64,000 nucleotides of DNA from Pseudorhodoferax sp032153935 (lineage in GTDB: Bacteria; Pseudomonadota; Gammaproteobacteria; Burkholderiales; Burkholderiaceae_C). The stretch is from NCBI RefSeq assembly GCF_964253035.1, contig NZ_CAXUQL020000001.1, forward strand, positions 310,001 to 374,000, in the 5' to 3' direction. The position numbers and the translations under genes are program-made. Each line of letters starts with the position of its first letter. The stretch's first letter is position 1. A model generated the notes under the pieces. It did no database searches, was not told where the DNA came from, and saw only the letters and a program-made list of their open reading frames with translations. This document shows positions 41,120 through 50,285 of this stretch, piece after piece.

Positions 41120-44100
41120 AGCAGCACCCGGAAACAGCTGCCCCGTCCGGCTTCGCTCAGCACCTCGATGCTGCCGCCATGGGCCTCCACCGCCTTCTTG
41201 GCGATCGCCAGGCCCAGGCCGGTGCCCGGGATCGCGCCCACGTTGCTGGCGCGGTGGAAGGTCTCGAACAGGTGCGCCTGCTCGGCCAGCGGAATGCCGA
41301 TGCCGTGGTCGCTGACCTCGAACACGCGGCGCGCGCCGTCGTCGCTGACCCGCAGGCAGACCTGGCCGCCCTGGGGCGAGTACTTGACGGCGTTGGACAG
41401 CAGGTTGCCCAGCACATGGCGCAGCAGGCGTTCGTCGAACTGGCCCTCGGGCCGGGCGCTGCAGTAGGCGACGACGATGTCGCCGGCGCGCTCGGGGTAC
41501 TGGCTGCGCGCCTCCTCGGCGCAGTGGCGGCACAGCGCGGCCAGGTCCAGGGGCTGCGGCCGGCAGTCCAGCATCTGGGCATCGGCCCGGCCGATCAGCA
41601 GCATGCGGTCCAGCATGGCGGTCATGCGCTGCACGCCGGAGACGATGCCCTGCAGCACCTCCTGCTGCTCCTGCACCGGCATGCGCTCGCCGTAGTGCGC
41701 GACGAGCTCGGCCGAGGACAGGATGGTGGCCAGCGGGGTGCGGAATTCGTGGCTGGTCATGGCCACGAAGCGCGAGCGCAGCACGTTGAGTTCCTGCTGG
41801 CGCACCAGCGCGGCGCGGATGTCGTCCTCCGCGCGCTTGCGGTCGGTGATGTCCAGGAAGGTCCAGATCGCGCCGGCCTCGGGGTTCTTGCCGAACACGC
41901 AGCGCCCGGCCAGCTGCACCCAGATGCGCTCGCCGTTCTTGCGCACCATCTGGCGCTCGCTGGTGTAGTGGCCGTCGCGGCGCAGGTGCTCGGCTGTCAA
42001 GGCGCCCTCGCGCTGGTAGCTCTCCTCGTCCGGGTACAGCATGCGCGAGGGCTGGCCGCTCAGCTCCTCGCGGCTGTAGCCCATGATTTCCAGGAACTTG
42101 TCGTTGACCCAGCGGATGTGCCGGTTCACGTTGAAGGCGATGCCCACCAGCACGCTGGCGAAGATGGCTTCGCGCTCGGACAGGGTGCGCTGCAGCGCCA
42201 CCTCGAGCTCCTTGCGCTCGGTCACGTCCATCACGGTCCAGACCGTGCCGCGCGTGGCGTCAACGGAGCTGACGGCCGTGCCCGTGACGGAGGCCCAGAA
42301 CAGCGCGCCGTCGCGCCGGCGCAGCTGCAGCTCGGCCTCGTAGGGCTGCTGCGCGGCCATGCGCGCGTCGATCGCGGCGCTGGTGCGGACATGGTCGTCG
42401 GGCGTGGGGAACAGGGAGTCGAACGCTACCTCGCCCCAGTTCGGCGCGCTGCGCAGCGCGCGGTCGGTGCGGAAGATGCGGCCCATGGCGCGGTTGGCCC
42501 AGCGCAGCTGGCGGTCCTGCGTCAGGAAGGCGATGCCCACGCGCGAGTTCTCCAGGATGGTCTCGCGCTCGGCCAGCGTCTCGCGCAGCCGCGCCTCCAG
42601 CGCCTTGCGCCGGCTCACGTCGGAGAAGAAGCCGAGCGAGGCGCTCTTGCCCTCCCAGGGCACCTGGGTCACGCCGATCTCGATCCAGGTGGTGCTGCCG
42701 TCCGCATGCTGCAGGCGCAGCTCGTAGCGGTCGGGCACGGGCTCGCCGGCCACGCGCTGGCGCTGGCGTTCGGCGACCATGGCGCGGTCTTGCGGGTGCA
42801 CGGGCTCGACGAAACTCTGGCCCAGCAGTTCGCGGCGCGTCCGGCGCGCGATCTGCAGCGCGCGTTCGTTGACGAAAACGAAGCGCTCGTCCTGCACCAC
42901 GACCATGCCCTCGCCCACATGCTCGACGACGGCGCGGTAGCGCTCTTCGGAACGGTGCAGCGCCTCCAGCATCATCTTGCGGTCGGTGATGTCGGTGAAG
43001 AAGGTCAGCGTGGCGCGCTGGCCCGACCAGGGCACGATGGTGGTGCCCATCTCGATCCAGCGCTGCGCGCCGTCGCCGTCCAGCAGCCGCACCTCGTAGC
43101 GGCTCTCCACGGGCTCGCCGGCCAGCCGGCGCCGGCGCCGGTCCACCACCATGGCGCGGTCGTCCGGGTGCAGCAGCTGCAGGTAACCGCGCGCATCGAG
43201 CTCGGCGCGCGTCATGCGCAGGATCTCCAGCGCGCGCAGGTTCACGAACACCGGCCTGTCGGTCTCGATCACCACCATCGTGCCTTCGCCCGCATGCTCG
43301 ACCACGGCCCGCATGCGCTGCTCGGACACACGGATCTCCTCCGTCATGGCCTTGTGCTCGGTGATGTCGGTGAAGAAGATCAGCGCCGCGGGCGCGCCAC
43401 CCCAGGGCACGACGGCCACGCCGATGGCGATCCAGCGCACCACGCCGCCGGGCAGCAGCAGGCGCAGTTCGTAGTGGTCGGGCGGGCTGCCACCCGCCAG
43501 GCGCTGGCGCTGGCGCTCCAGCACCATGGCCTGGTCCTCGGGGTGCACGCGCGTGAGAAAGCCGATCTGCTGCATCTGCGCCAGCGGCATGTCGACGATC
43601 TGCGCGGCACGCGGGTTGGCGTAGACGATCTTCTCGTCCTGGACCACGACCATGCCCTCGCTGAGGTGCTCGAGCACGGCGCGAAAGCGCTCCTCCGAGG
43701 CCAGCAATGCCGCGCGCGTGGCCTTGGCCTCGGTGATGTCGGAGAAGAACACCATGGTGGCGGGCTCGCCGCCCCAGGGCACGACGGTGGCGTGCACGTC
43801 CAGCCAGCGCAACTCGCCATCCGGCAACAGCCGGCGCAGCTCGTAGCGGTGCTCGGCCCGGTCGCCGCGCTGGCGCGCCTGCTGGCGCACGGCAGCCAGG
43901 CCACGGTCGTCCGGGTGCAGCCACTGCAGGTAGTCGGCACCTTCCACGTCGCCGGCCTGCAGCCGCATGACGGCCAGCGCGCGCGCATTCCAGAACGCCA
44001 CGCGGCCATGCTGGATCACGGCCATGCCCTGCCCCAGGTGCTCCACCAACGCGCGGTAGCGCGCCTCGGACTGGCGCAGCGCGCGCTGGGTGGACTGGCG

Positions 44101-44481
44101 CTCGGACACGTCGCGCAGGAACAGCCCCGCGACGCCCTCGCCCGGCAGCGAGAACACCGACAGCTCCAGTGTGATGGCCCGGCCATCGCGGCGCAGCACG
44201 TCGAGTTCGAGCAGCCCATCCAGGCCGCGCATTTCGCCCGAACGCAGGTAGGCCTGCAGGCCGCTGGCATGCAGTTCGTCGGCATGCAGCGGCACCAGCA
44301 GCGCGGCCAGCGGCTGGCCCAGGGCCTCGCTGCGCGGCCAGCCGAGCAGGCGTTCGGCAGCTGGATTGCACTCGACCACGCGGCCTGCCACATCGGTGGC
44401 GAGCACGCCATCGCGCGCATGCGCGATGAGCTGCGCGGCAAAGCCGGTGGTGGCGGACGGAGCGGCGGAATCGGCGCGCAT
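41116..44481 (-). CDS. Soluble sensor histidine kinase with seven PAS domains
   Basis: A 1121-residue kinase without membrane spans. PAS domains run from about residue 20; four of them (starting near residues 138, 262, 386 and 511) are repeats with a 124-125 residue period sharing RYRAVVEH-GEGMVVVQ and VVPWGG-A--FF-DIT patterns. Two further PAS domains follow (about 640-760 and 770-890), then the H-box with His911 (TSHEFRTPLAT) and an ATPase domain (NLLSNAVKYSPQGG; DHGIGIP; GTGLGLAIAKK). An ATG 14 codons upstream is an alternative start. Likely partner is the lone receiver or the divergent OmpR-type regulator. Confidence 0.9.
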   Translation of the reverse strand: MRADSAAPSATTGFAAQLIAHARDGVLATDVAGRVVECNPAAERLLGWPRSEALGQPLAALLVPLHADELHASGLQAYLRSGEMRGLDGLLELDVLRRDGRAITLELSVFSLPGEGVAGLFLRDVSERQSTQRALRQSEARYRALVEHLGQGMAVIQHGRVAFWNARALAVMRLQAGDVEGADYLQWLHPDDRGLAAVRQQARQRGDRAEHRYELRRLLPDGELRWLDVHATVVPWGGEPATMVFFSDITEAKATRAALLASEERFRAVLEHLSEGMVVVQDEKIVYANPRAAQIVDMPLAQMQQIGFLTRVHPEDQAMVLERQRQRLAGGSPPDHYELRLLLPGGVVRWIAIGVAVVPWGGAPAALIFFTDITEHKAMTEEIRVSEQRMRAVVEHAGEGTMVVIETDRPVFVNLRALEILRMTRAELDARGYLQLLHPDDRAMVVDRRRRRLAGEPVESRYEVRLLDGDGAQRWIEMGTTIVPWSGQRATLTFFTDITDRKMMLEALHRSEERYRAVVEHVGEGMVVVQDERFVFVNERALQIARRTRRELLGQSFVEPVHPQDRAMVAERQRQRVAGEPVPDRYELRLQHADGSTTWIEIGVTQVPWEGKSASLGFFSDVSRRKALEARLRETLAERETILENSRVGIAFLTQDRQLRWANRAMGRIFRTDRALRSAPNWGEVAFDSLFPTPDDHVRTSAAIDARMAAQQPYEAELQLRRRDGALFWASVTGTAVSSVDATRGTVWTVMDVTERKELEVALQRTLSEREAIFASVLVGIAFNVNRHIRWVNDKFLEIMGYSREELSGQPSRMLYPDEESYQREGALTAEHLRRDGHYTSERQMVRKNGERIWVQLAGRCVFGKNPEAGAIWTFLDITDRKRAEDDIRAALVRQQELNVLRSRFVAMTSHEFRTPLATILSSAELVAHYGERMPVQEQQEVLQGIVSGVQRMTAMLDRMLLIGRADAQMLDCRPQPLDLAALCRHCAEEARSQYPERAGDIVVAYCSARPEGQFDERLLRHVLGNLLSNAVKYSPQGGQVCLRVSDDGARRVFEVSDHGIGIPLAEQAHLFETFHRASNVGAIPGTGLGLAIAKKAVEAHGGSIEVLSEAGRGSCFRVLL

Positions 44482-44571
44482 GGTGGGCACAAGGCCGTTC
44501 TGGGGCGGCCCAGCATAGCGCATGCCGCGCCTACAATCCGCCCCGTCCCATCCCGTCAAGGAGAGCCGCAG

Positions 44572-45306
44572 ATGGAGCCGCTGGACAGCGCCAACCGGCC
44601 GCGGCTGCTGGTGGTCGACGACGAAGCCGCGCTGCGCGACGTGCTCGCGCGCTACTTCGTCCACAACAATTTCGACGTGCGTACGGCAGCCGATGCGGGG
44701 CAGGCGCGCGCCTTGATCGCCGCCGCGGTGCCCGACCTCGTGCTGGTGGACGTGAACATGCCGGGCGAGAGCGGCCTGTCGCTGGCGCGCTGGCTGCGCG
44801 AGACCCATCCGCGCGTGGGCCTGGTCATGCTGACCGGCGCGGCCGATCCGGTGGATCGCATCGTGGGCCTGGAGGTCGGCGCCGACGACTACGTGACCAA
44901 GCCCTTCGAGACGCGCGAGCTGCTGGCGCGGCTGCGCAACCTGCTGCGCCGGCTCACGTCCGGCCCCGCGGCGGCACCGGCCCCGAACCCGCGGCGCGCG
45001 CGCTTCGGCCTGTGCGAACTCGATCTCGATGCGCGTCGGCTGCTGCGCTGCGACGACGGCAGCGAAGTGCCGTTGTCGGCCACCGAGTTCGACCTGCTGG
45101 CGCTGTTCGCGCGGCATCCGAACCGGCCGCTGAACCGCGACCAGATCATGAGCCACGGCCACAACCGCAGCTGGGACGCACTGGACCGCTCGATCGACCT
45201 GCGCGTGATGCGGCTGCGCCGCAAGATCGAGCCCAACCCGGACAAGCCCCGCGTGCTCAAGACCGTGCGCAGCGTGGGCTACATGTACGTGCCCGACGGG
45301 GAGTGA
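44572..45306 (+). CDS. OmpR-family DNA-binding response regulator
   Basis: A 244-residue regulator: receiver with VVDDE, phosphoacceptor Asp60 (LVLVDVNMPGE), VMLTGA and VTKPF, then an OmpR winged helix (LSATEFDLLALFARHPNRPL; LDRSIDLRVMRLRRKIE; VLKTVRSVGYMYV). An AAGGAGAG ribosome site precedes the ATG. Divergent from the multi-PAS kinase with 90 bases between the starts, so the pair likely forms one two-component system with shared promoter control. Confidence 0.92.
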   Translation: MEPLDSANRPRLLVVDDEAALRDVLARYFVHNNFDVRTAADAGQARALIAAAVPDLVLVDVNMPGESGLSLARWLRETHPRVGLVMLTGAADPVDRIVGLEVGADDYVTKPFETRELLARLRNLLRRLTSGPAAAPAPNPRRARFGLCELDLDARRLLRCDDGSEVPLSATEFDLLALFARHPNRPLNRDQIMSHGHNRSWDALDRSIDLRVMRLRRKIEPNPDKPRVLKTVRSVGYMYVPDGE

Positions 45307-45331
45307 CCCCGGTCACTGTCGTCAGGGCCCT

Positions 45332-46696
45332 TCACGGACGATCCCGCGGCACCACGCGCGTATCCAGCGCCGCCGGCACGTAGTCCGGCACGAAGCTGCA
45401 GCCGGCGCCGAACTGCGCCTCGAAGCCGGGGCACTGCTGGGCGATCTCGGCCGGCGTGGGCTTGGTGCCCTGCTCCACCCAGCGCAGCAGCGCGGCCAGC
45501 AGTGCGGGATAGGTCGGATCGCTGATGTAGCTGTGCGTGCCCTCGCGCGTGAAGGTCTGCACCAGGCGCGCGCCGCTGCCGCCGTTCTCCATGGTCTGGC
45601 GGAAGTAGGCGTCCAGTTCGACGAAGGCGGTCGGGTCGCTGATCCACTTGGTGCTCAGCACCGGCACCGGGATGCGGCCGGTGGGGTCGGTATCGGCCGC
45701 GAAGCGCTGCACGGCCGCGGGGTCGGCGCGGTAGCGCAGCACGCCGGCGTTGAGCGCGGCGTCGTCGGCCGAGCCACTGTAGACCGCGCCGGTGTTGCCG
45801 AACGGGCTGGCGCCGCCCGTGCGTTTGGCCACCACGTCCTGGAAGTGGAAGGTGCCCCAGTTCAGGTGGGCCTGGATGGCACTGGCCGGGATGCGGACCA
45901 CGCGGGCGATGGTGTCGACCTTGGCCTGCTGCGCGGGGGTGCGCTGCGCGGCCGGCAGGTTCAGGCCCAGGCACTCGGCCGTGCGTGCATTGAGGTCGGC
46001 CTGCGCCATCGTCACGCCGGCCGGCAGGCCGATGTGGAGCGGGTACTGCGCCTCGCTGGGCCGCGGGTGGTTGTTGCACAGGTACTGGTAGACCACGCGC
46101 AGGTCGGTGCGGAAGTCGTACGAGCGCGTGCCGCCGGCCAGCACGCCGCTGGTCAGCAGCACGGCGTCGTAGGGCTGGCTGCCCACGTTGGCGGCCGTGA
46201 ACATCTCGGCCGCCTTGGCCGCCACGCCCGCGCCCCAGGACTGGCCGTGCAGGATGGTGCGCTGCGGCCGCGCCACATGGTCGCGGAAGATGCGGCGCAG
46301 GCGCTCGGTGTCCTCGGCCGCGGCGCGCACTTCCACGCCGCCCTGGCGGAAGGTCGAGCCGGCCCAGGCATAGCCGGCCTTGACCATGATGGCCCAGCGC
46401 GTGAGGTCTTCGGTGGCGCGCTCCATGGTGGGCGCGTCCAGGCTGGGGCCGCCGTGCGCGTGCAGCACGAGATGGCCGTTCCAGTCCTGTGGCATGGCGA
46501 TCAGGTAGTAGGCGCCGGCCGAATCCTGGCCCTGCAGGCAGCGCGCGGTGGCCGGCACGGCCGACGGGCAGGTGGCGGCCTGCGGCGCCGCCTCGTCGGG
46601 GCCGTCGTCGCCGCCGCAGGCGCCGAGCAGCAGGCCACCGGCCAGCAGGACGCTCAGGCGGACGAGCGGATGGAACGCGTGGGTGGGCAATGCCAT
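45332..46696 (-). CDS. Alpha/beta-hydrolase lipoprotein
   Basis: A 454-residue secreted protein with lipobox LGAC (Cys27) after a hydrophobic leader and an alpha/beta-hydrolase core: HLVLHAHGGPSLD near the oxyanion hole and the nucleophile elbow HGQSWGAG. A late His in REGTHSYISD and an Asp before it could complete the triad. Four or more cysteines suggest disulfides. Substrate unknown; esterase or peptidase are both possible. Start at MALPTHAF, closest to the leader; an ATG eight codons upstream is less likely. Divergent from a LysR gene. Confidence 0.78.
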   Translation of the reverse strand: MALPTHAFHPLVRLSVLLAGGLLLGACGGDDGPDEAAPQAATCPSAVPATARCLQGQDSAGAYYLIAMPQDWNGHLVLHAHGGPSLDAPTMERATEDLTRWAIMVKAGYAWAGSTFRQGGVEVRAAAEDTERLRRIFRDHVARPQRTILHGQSWGAGVAAKAAEMFTAANVGSQPYDAVLLTSGVLAGGTRSYDFRTDLRVVYQYLCNNHPRPSEAQYPLHIGLPAGVTMAQADLNARTAECLGLNLPAAQRTPAQQAKVDTIARVVRIPASAIQAHLNWGTFHFQDVVAKRTGGASPFGNTGAVYSGSADDAALNAGVLRYRADPAAVQRFAADTDPTGRIPVPVLSTKWISDPTAFVELDAYFRQTMENGGSGARLVQTFTREGTHSYISDPTYPALLAALLRWVEQGTKPTPAEIAQQCPGFEAQFGAGCSFVPDYVPAALDTRVVPRDRP

Positions 46697-46793
46697 GGTG
46701 TCTCCAATGTGTTGTCGCAAGCCGGCGCGATCCTAGGTATCCGCCGCGCAGATGGCAAAGACCCGATCCGTCTCCTCTCGATATGATGAAGAT

Positions 46794-47732
46794 ATGGATC
46801 TGCGCCAGCTCCGCTACTTCCTGGCCGTGGCCCGGGCCGGCCACATCACGCGCGCGGCCGAGGAGCTGGGCGTGCAGCAGCCGCCGCTGAGCCAGCAGAT
46901 CAAGGCACTGGAGACCGAGCTGGGCATGCCGCTGTTCCAGCGCCATCCACGCGGCGTGCGCCTGACCGATGCCGGCCAGCGCCTGCAGGACGAGGCCGGC
47001 CGCCTGCTGGCCGACTTCGATGCCATGCGCGCGCGCATGCTCTCGCTCAGCGACGGCCGGCACGGCCCGCTGTCGGTCGGCTTCACAAGCTCGGCCGCCG
47101 CCCATGCCTTCACGCCCGAGACCCTGCGCGCCTGCCGCAGCCGCTACCCCGGCATCGAGCTGACCGTGCGCGAGAACAACGCCGCCGAGATCACCGATGC
47201 CGTGGCTGCCGCGCGGCTGCACTGCGGCTTTCTGCGCGTGCCGGTGTCCGCGCCGCCCGGCGTGGTGCTGCAGCAGCTGCTGAGCGAACCGGCCGTGCTG
47301 GCCGTGCCGCGTGGCCATGCGCTGGCGCGGACGGCCGCCTGCGCGGCGCTGCACGACCTGCAGGACCAGCCGCTGGTGCTGGTGCGGCGTCCCGGTGCGC
47401 CGGGGCTGTACGCCAACCTGTTGGCCCTGTGCGCCCAACAGGGCGTGCGCGTGCGCATCGCCGCCGAGGTCGAACGCATGATGACCAACCTGAACCTGGT
47501 CGCGGCCGGTGCCGGCATCTCGGTGGTGCCGGCGTCCATGCGCGGCGTGCATCCGCACGCCGTCGTCTACCGCGCGCTGGAACCGGCGGCGGGGCTTGAC
47601 GCACCGCTCACGCTGGCCTGGCGCGAGGCCGACCGCAGCGGGCCCACGGCCACCTTCGTCGCGCTGGTGCAGCGGCTGGCCGCCGCGCACCGCCGCAAGA
47701 CCCAGCGCAGCCTGGACCGGGCGCCCGCATGA
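46794..47732 (+). CDS. LysR-type transcriptional regulator
   Basis: A 312-residue LTTR: N-terminal winged helix (MDLRQLRYFLAVARAGHITR; PPLSQQIKALETELGMPLFQ) and a two-lobe effector domain (GPLSVGFTSSAAAHAFTPE; PLVLVRRPGAPGLY). ATG at 46794 is preferred over an upstream ATG that adds 14 non-family residues. Its stop overlaps the next gene, a Bug receptor, as ATGA, so the regulator and receptor are co-expressed; the divergent hydrolase is another probable target. Confidence 0.92.
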   Translation: MDLRQLRYFLAVARAGHITRAAEELGVQQPPLSQQIKALETELGMPLFQRHPRGVRLTDAGQRLQDEAGRLLADFDAMRARMLSLSDGRHGPLSVGFTSSAAAHAFTPETLRACRSRYPGIELTVRENNAAEITDAVAAARLHCGFLRVPVSAPPGVVLQQLLSEPAVLAVPRGHALARTAACAALHDLQDQPLVLVRRPGAPGLYANLLALCAQQGVRVRIAAEVERMMTNLNLVAAGAGISVVPASMRGVHPHAVVYRALEPAAGLDAPLTLAWREADRSGPTATFVALVQRLAAAHRRKTQRSLDRAPA

Positions 47733-48676
47733 CCGCGCGCCGCACGCTGCTGCTGGGCACTGCCGCCGCGCTGTGCGCACCGGCCCGCGCCAGCACGCCC
47801 TGGCCCAACCGACCGCTGCGCCTGCTGGTGGCCTACGCGACCGGCGGCGTCAGCGACGACATCACGCGCGTGCTGGCCGAGCGGCTGGCCCAGCGCATCG
47901 GCGTGCCGGTGGTGGTGGAGAACCGCGCCGGTGCTGGCGGCGCCCTGGCCATGGCCGCGCTGGCGCGGGCACCGGCCGATGGCCACACGCTGTGCTTCTC
48001 GGCCATCACGCCGCTGACGGTGGCGCCGCTGCTGGGCCCGGTGCGCTACGACCCACAGCGCGACATCGCACCCGTGGCCGGCGTGATGTCCACCCCGGTG
48101 CTGGTCGTGGCCACGCCCGCGCTGGCCGCGCGCGACCTGCCCGAGGCCCTGGCACGCGCTGGCACCAGCGGCCTGCGCTGGGCCAGTTCGGGCCTGGGCA
48201 CCACCGGCCACCTGGTCATGGAACAGGTGCGCCGCGCCAGCGGCGTGGCGATCACGCATGTGCCCTACAAGGGCGGCAGCCAGCAGATCAGCGACGCGCT
48301 GGGCGGACAGTTCGAGCTGCTGTCCACCAACGTGGGCACGGTGCAGCTGGGCCATGTGCGCAAGGGGCGGCTGCAGGCACTGGCGGTCGGCGCGCCGGCG
48401 CGCGTGCCCGTGCTGCCGGCCGTGCAGACGCTGGCCGAGGCCGGCTTCCCAGGCGCCAACCTGTGGTCGCTGTTCGGCCTGTTCGCACCGGGCGACACAC
48501 CGACCGACCTGCGCGAGCAGATCAACACCGAGGTCAACGCCGTGCTGGCCGAGCCGGAGCTGCAGGAACGGCTGACGGCCGTGAACAACCTGCCGCTGCT
48601 GGACAGCCCGCGCGGCTTCGCGCAGCGCATCGCGCAGGAGGCGGTGGTGCACAGGGAGCTGCTGCAGCAGCGTTGA
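47729..48676 (+). CDS. Bug/TctC-type periplasmic solute receptor
   Basis: A 315-residue precursor with a twin-arginine-like start (TARRTLLLGTAAALCAPARA) and the TctC signatures WPNRPLRLLVAYATGGVSDD, VPVVVENRAGAGGALAM and VPYKGGSQQISDALGGQ. Third orphan receptor in the window. Co-translated with the LysR regulator; its ligand may be the inducer or a product of the nearby hydrolase (inference). Confidence 0.9.
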   Translation: MTARRTLLLGTAAALCAPARASTPWPNRPLRLLVAYATGGVSDDITRVLAERLAQRIGVPVVVENRAGAGGALAMAALARAPADGHTLCFSAITPLTVAPLLGPVRYDPQRDIAPVAGVMSTPVLVVATPALAARDLPEALARAGTSGLRWASSGLGTTGHLVMEQVRRASGVAITHVPYKGGSQQISDALGGQFELLSTNVGTVQLGHVRKGRLQALAVGAPARVPVLPAVQTLAEAGFPGANLWSLFGLFAPGDTPTDLREQINTEVNAVLAEPELQERLTAVNNLPLLDSPRGFAQRIAQEAVVHRELLQQR

Positions 48677-48677
48677 G

Positions 48678-50285
48678 TCAGGGAATCGCGTCGATGCGTT
48701 CGGCGCGGTGCTCGCCGTTCTGATGCAGTACCAGCGCGTCGATGCGGCCATCGGCATCGCGCACGAACTGCAACTCCGCCGGCACCACTTCGTAGAAGTA
48801 GCGGTCGCGCTGGCCCGGCCGCGCGAACACCGGGAAGGCCGGCTGCTGCGCCAGCCGCGCGACCAGCTGGCCGGGCTCGGCACGGATGCTGAACTCCGCG
48901 CCATTGGGCAGGCGGTAACGGCCCACGGCATCGGCCAGGTCGGCCTGCGCGGGGATGGCCATGCCCACCGCGCGTGCGCTGCGCAGTGCACGCTGCTCCG
49001 TGCCGCCCTGCTGCACCCTGAGTTGTGCCGGCTCGGCCTGGGCATCGAACTGCAGCAGCAGGCCGCGCTCGGGCCGCGCGAAGCGGCCCGCCCCGACGGG
49101 CACCAGCGGCGCGAAGCCCAGCCGGCCGCCCCGCGCATACAGCTGGCCTTCATGCAACAGCACACGGAACAGCGTGCCGTCGCCGCTGCGGTACTCGCCG
49201 ACCAGGGGTGCCAGCTGGGCCGGCGCCGCGGCGACGGGTTCGGAGGGTACCGGGAACAGCGCCGCCAGCACGCGGCCACGCAGCGTGGGCAGGGCCGCAC
49301 GTGCATTGCTGGCGCTGGCCACCAGCACCTGCCGACCTTCGGGCATCAGCATCCACAGCGTGCGGTAGCCGCCGGTCAGTCCGTCGTGCAGGTACACGCG
49401 GCGCTCCGGCGGACCCAGGATCAGGATGCCGTAGCCGATCTCGCCGCCCGCGTAGCGGCCCAGCGGTGTCAGAAGGCGTTCGGCCGCGGGCCCGAGCGGC
49501 CCCTCGCGGCCGGCCAGCAGGGCCTGGCCGAAGCGCAACAGGTCGGCCGTGCTGGAGCGCAGCGCGCCGGCACCGGCGTAGGCATCCATGTCCCACAGCG
49601 GCGCCGCGGCTTCGCCCTCGAAAGCCGGCAGCATGCGCGCGCGCTGCGTGGCATCCAGCGTCTGCACCGTGTCGTGCAGGCCCAGCGGCACGGCGATGCG
49701 TTCGCGCACCAGCGTCTCCCAGGGCTGGCCGTGGTGCAGCGCCAGCAGGTTGCCGAGCAGCGCCAGCCCCAAGTTGCTGTAGCGCGGCGCGCAGGGCGGC
49801 TGGCCGGCCAGCACCAGTTGCGGCAATGCGTCCCAGAGCTGCGTGGGCGTCAGCGTGCGGATCTCGGCCACCGCGTCGGGGCCGTCGGCCGCCAGCGTGC
49901 GCGGCAGGCAGGCGCTGTGCGTGACCAGCTGGCGCAGCGTGAGCGCGGCCACGGGCGTGCCCTGCGTCTGGCGCGGCAGGCGCTGGCCCAGCGTATCGTC
50001 GAGCGACAGCTCGCCGCGCTCCACAGCCTGGGCCAGCAGCAGGCCCGTGAACACCTTGCTGACCGAGCCGATCTCGAAGAGTGCGGTATCGGCATCGACG
50101 GCGCGCTCGGGCTGGCTGGCGCTGCCGCGCAGAACCTGCGCACCGCGCGCGACCGCGACGACGGCGGCGCCGCGCTCACCGCCCAGCAGCTGCCCGGCCA
50201 GACGGTCCGGGTCGGGCAGCTCCGGCAGCGGTTTCGCCAGCGCCGCGCCGGTGCACAGCGCGAGCCACCAGGCCCGCAACCTCAA
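48678..50285 (-). CDS. Serine hydrolase of the beta-lactamase/class C family
   Basis: A 535-residue exported protein with signal peptide (MRLRAWWLALCTGAALA) and a class C beta-lactamase/AmpH-like domain: SVSK at residues 74-77 (nucleophile Ser74, Lys77), tyrosine motif YSN in APRYSNLGLAL, and HDGLTGGYRT as the KTG-like third motif. The last 200 residues form an extra beta-rich domain. Such proteins act as esterases or D-amino-acid peptidases more often than as resistance enzymes. Its ATG overlaps the stop of the ModA-like gene. Confidence 0.85.
   Translation of the reverse strand: MRLRAWWLALCTGAALAKPLPELPDPDRLAGQLLGGERGAAVVAVARGAQVLRGSASQPERAVDADTALFEIGSVSKVFTGLLLAQAVERGELSLDDTLGQRLPRQTQGTPVAALTLRQLVTHSACLPRTLAADGPDAVAEIRTLTPTQLWDALPQLVLAGQPPCAPRYSNLGLALLGNLLALHHGQPWETLVRERIAVPLGLHDTVQTLDATQRARMLPAFEGEAAAPLWDMDAYAGAGALRSSTADLLRFGQALLAGREGPLGPAAERLLTPLGRYAGGEIGYGILILGPPERRVYLHDGLTGGYRTLWMLMPEGRQVLVASASNARAALPTLRGRVLAALFPVPSEPVAAAPAQLAPLVGEYRSGDGTLFRVLLHEGQLYARGGRLGFAPLVPVGAGRFARPERGLLLQFDAQAEPAQLRVQQGGTEQRALRSARAVGMAIPAQADLADAVGRYRLPNGAEFSIRAEPGQLVARLAQQPAFPVFARPGQRDRYFYEVVPAELQFVRDADGRIDALVLHQNGEHRAERIDAIP

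Noticed and set aside
41107..44571. Open frame of over 1150 codons on the plus strand, in frame with the OmpR-type regulator
   Set aside because: It is antisense to the multi-PAS kinase, low in complexity and rich in His/Gln/Ala/Gly; codon bias of the GC-rich kinase keeps the opposite frame open. The regulator starts at 44572 with its own ribosome site.
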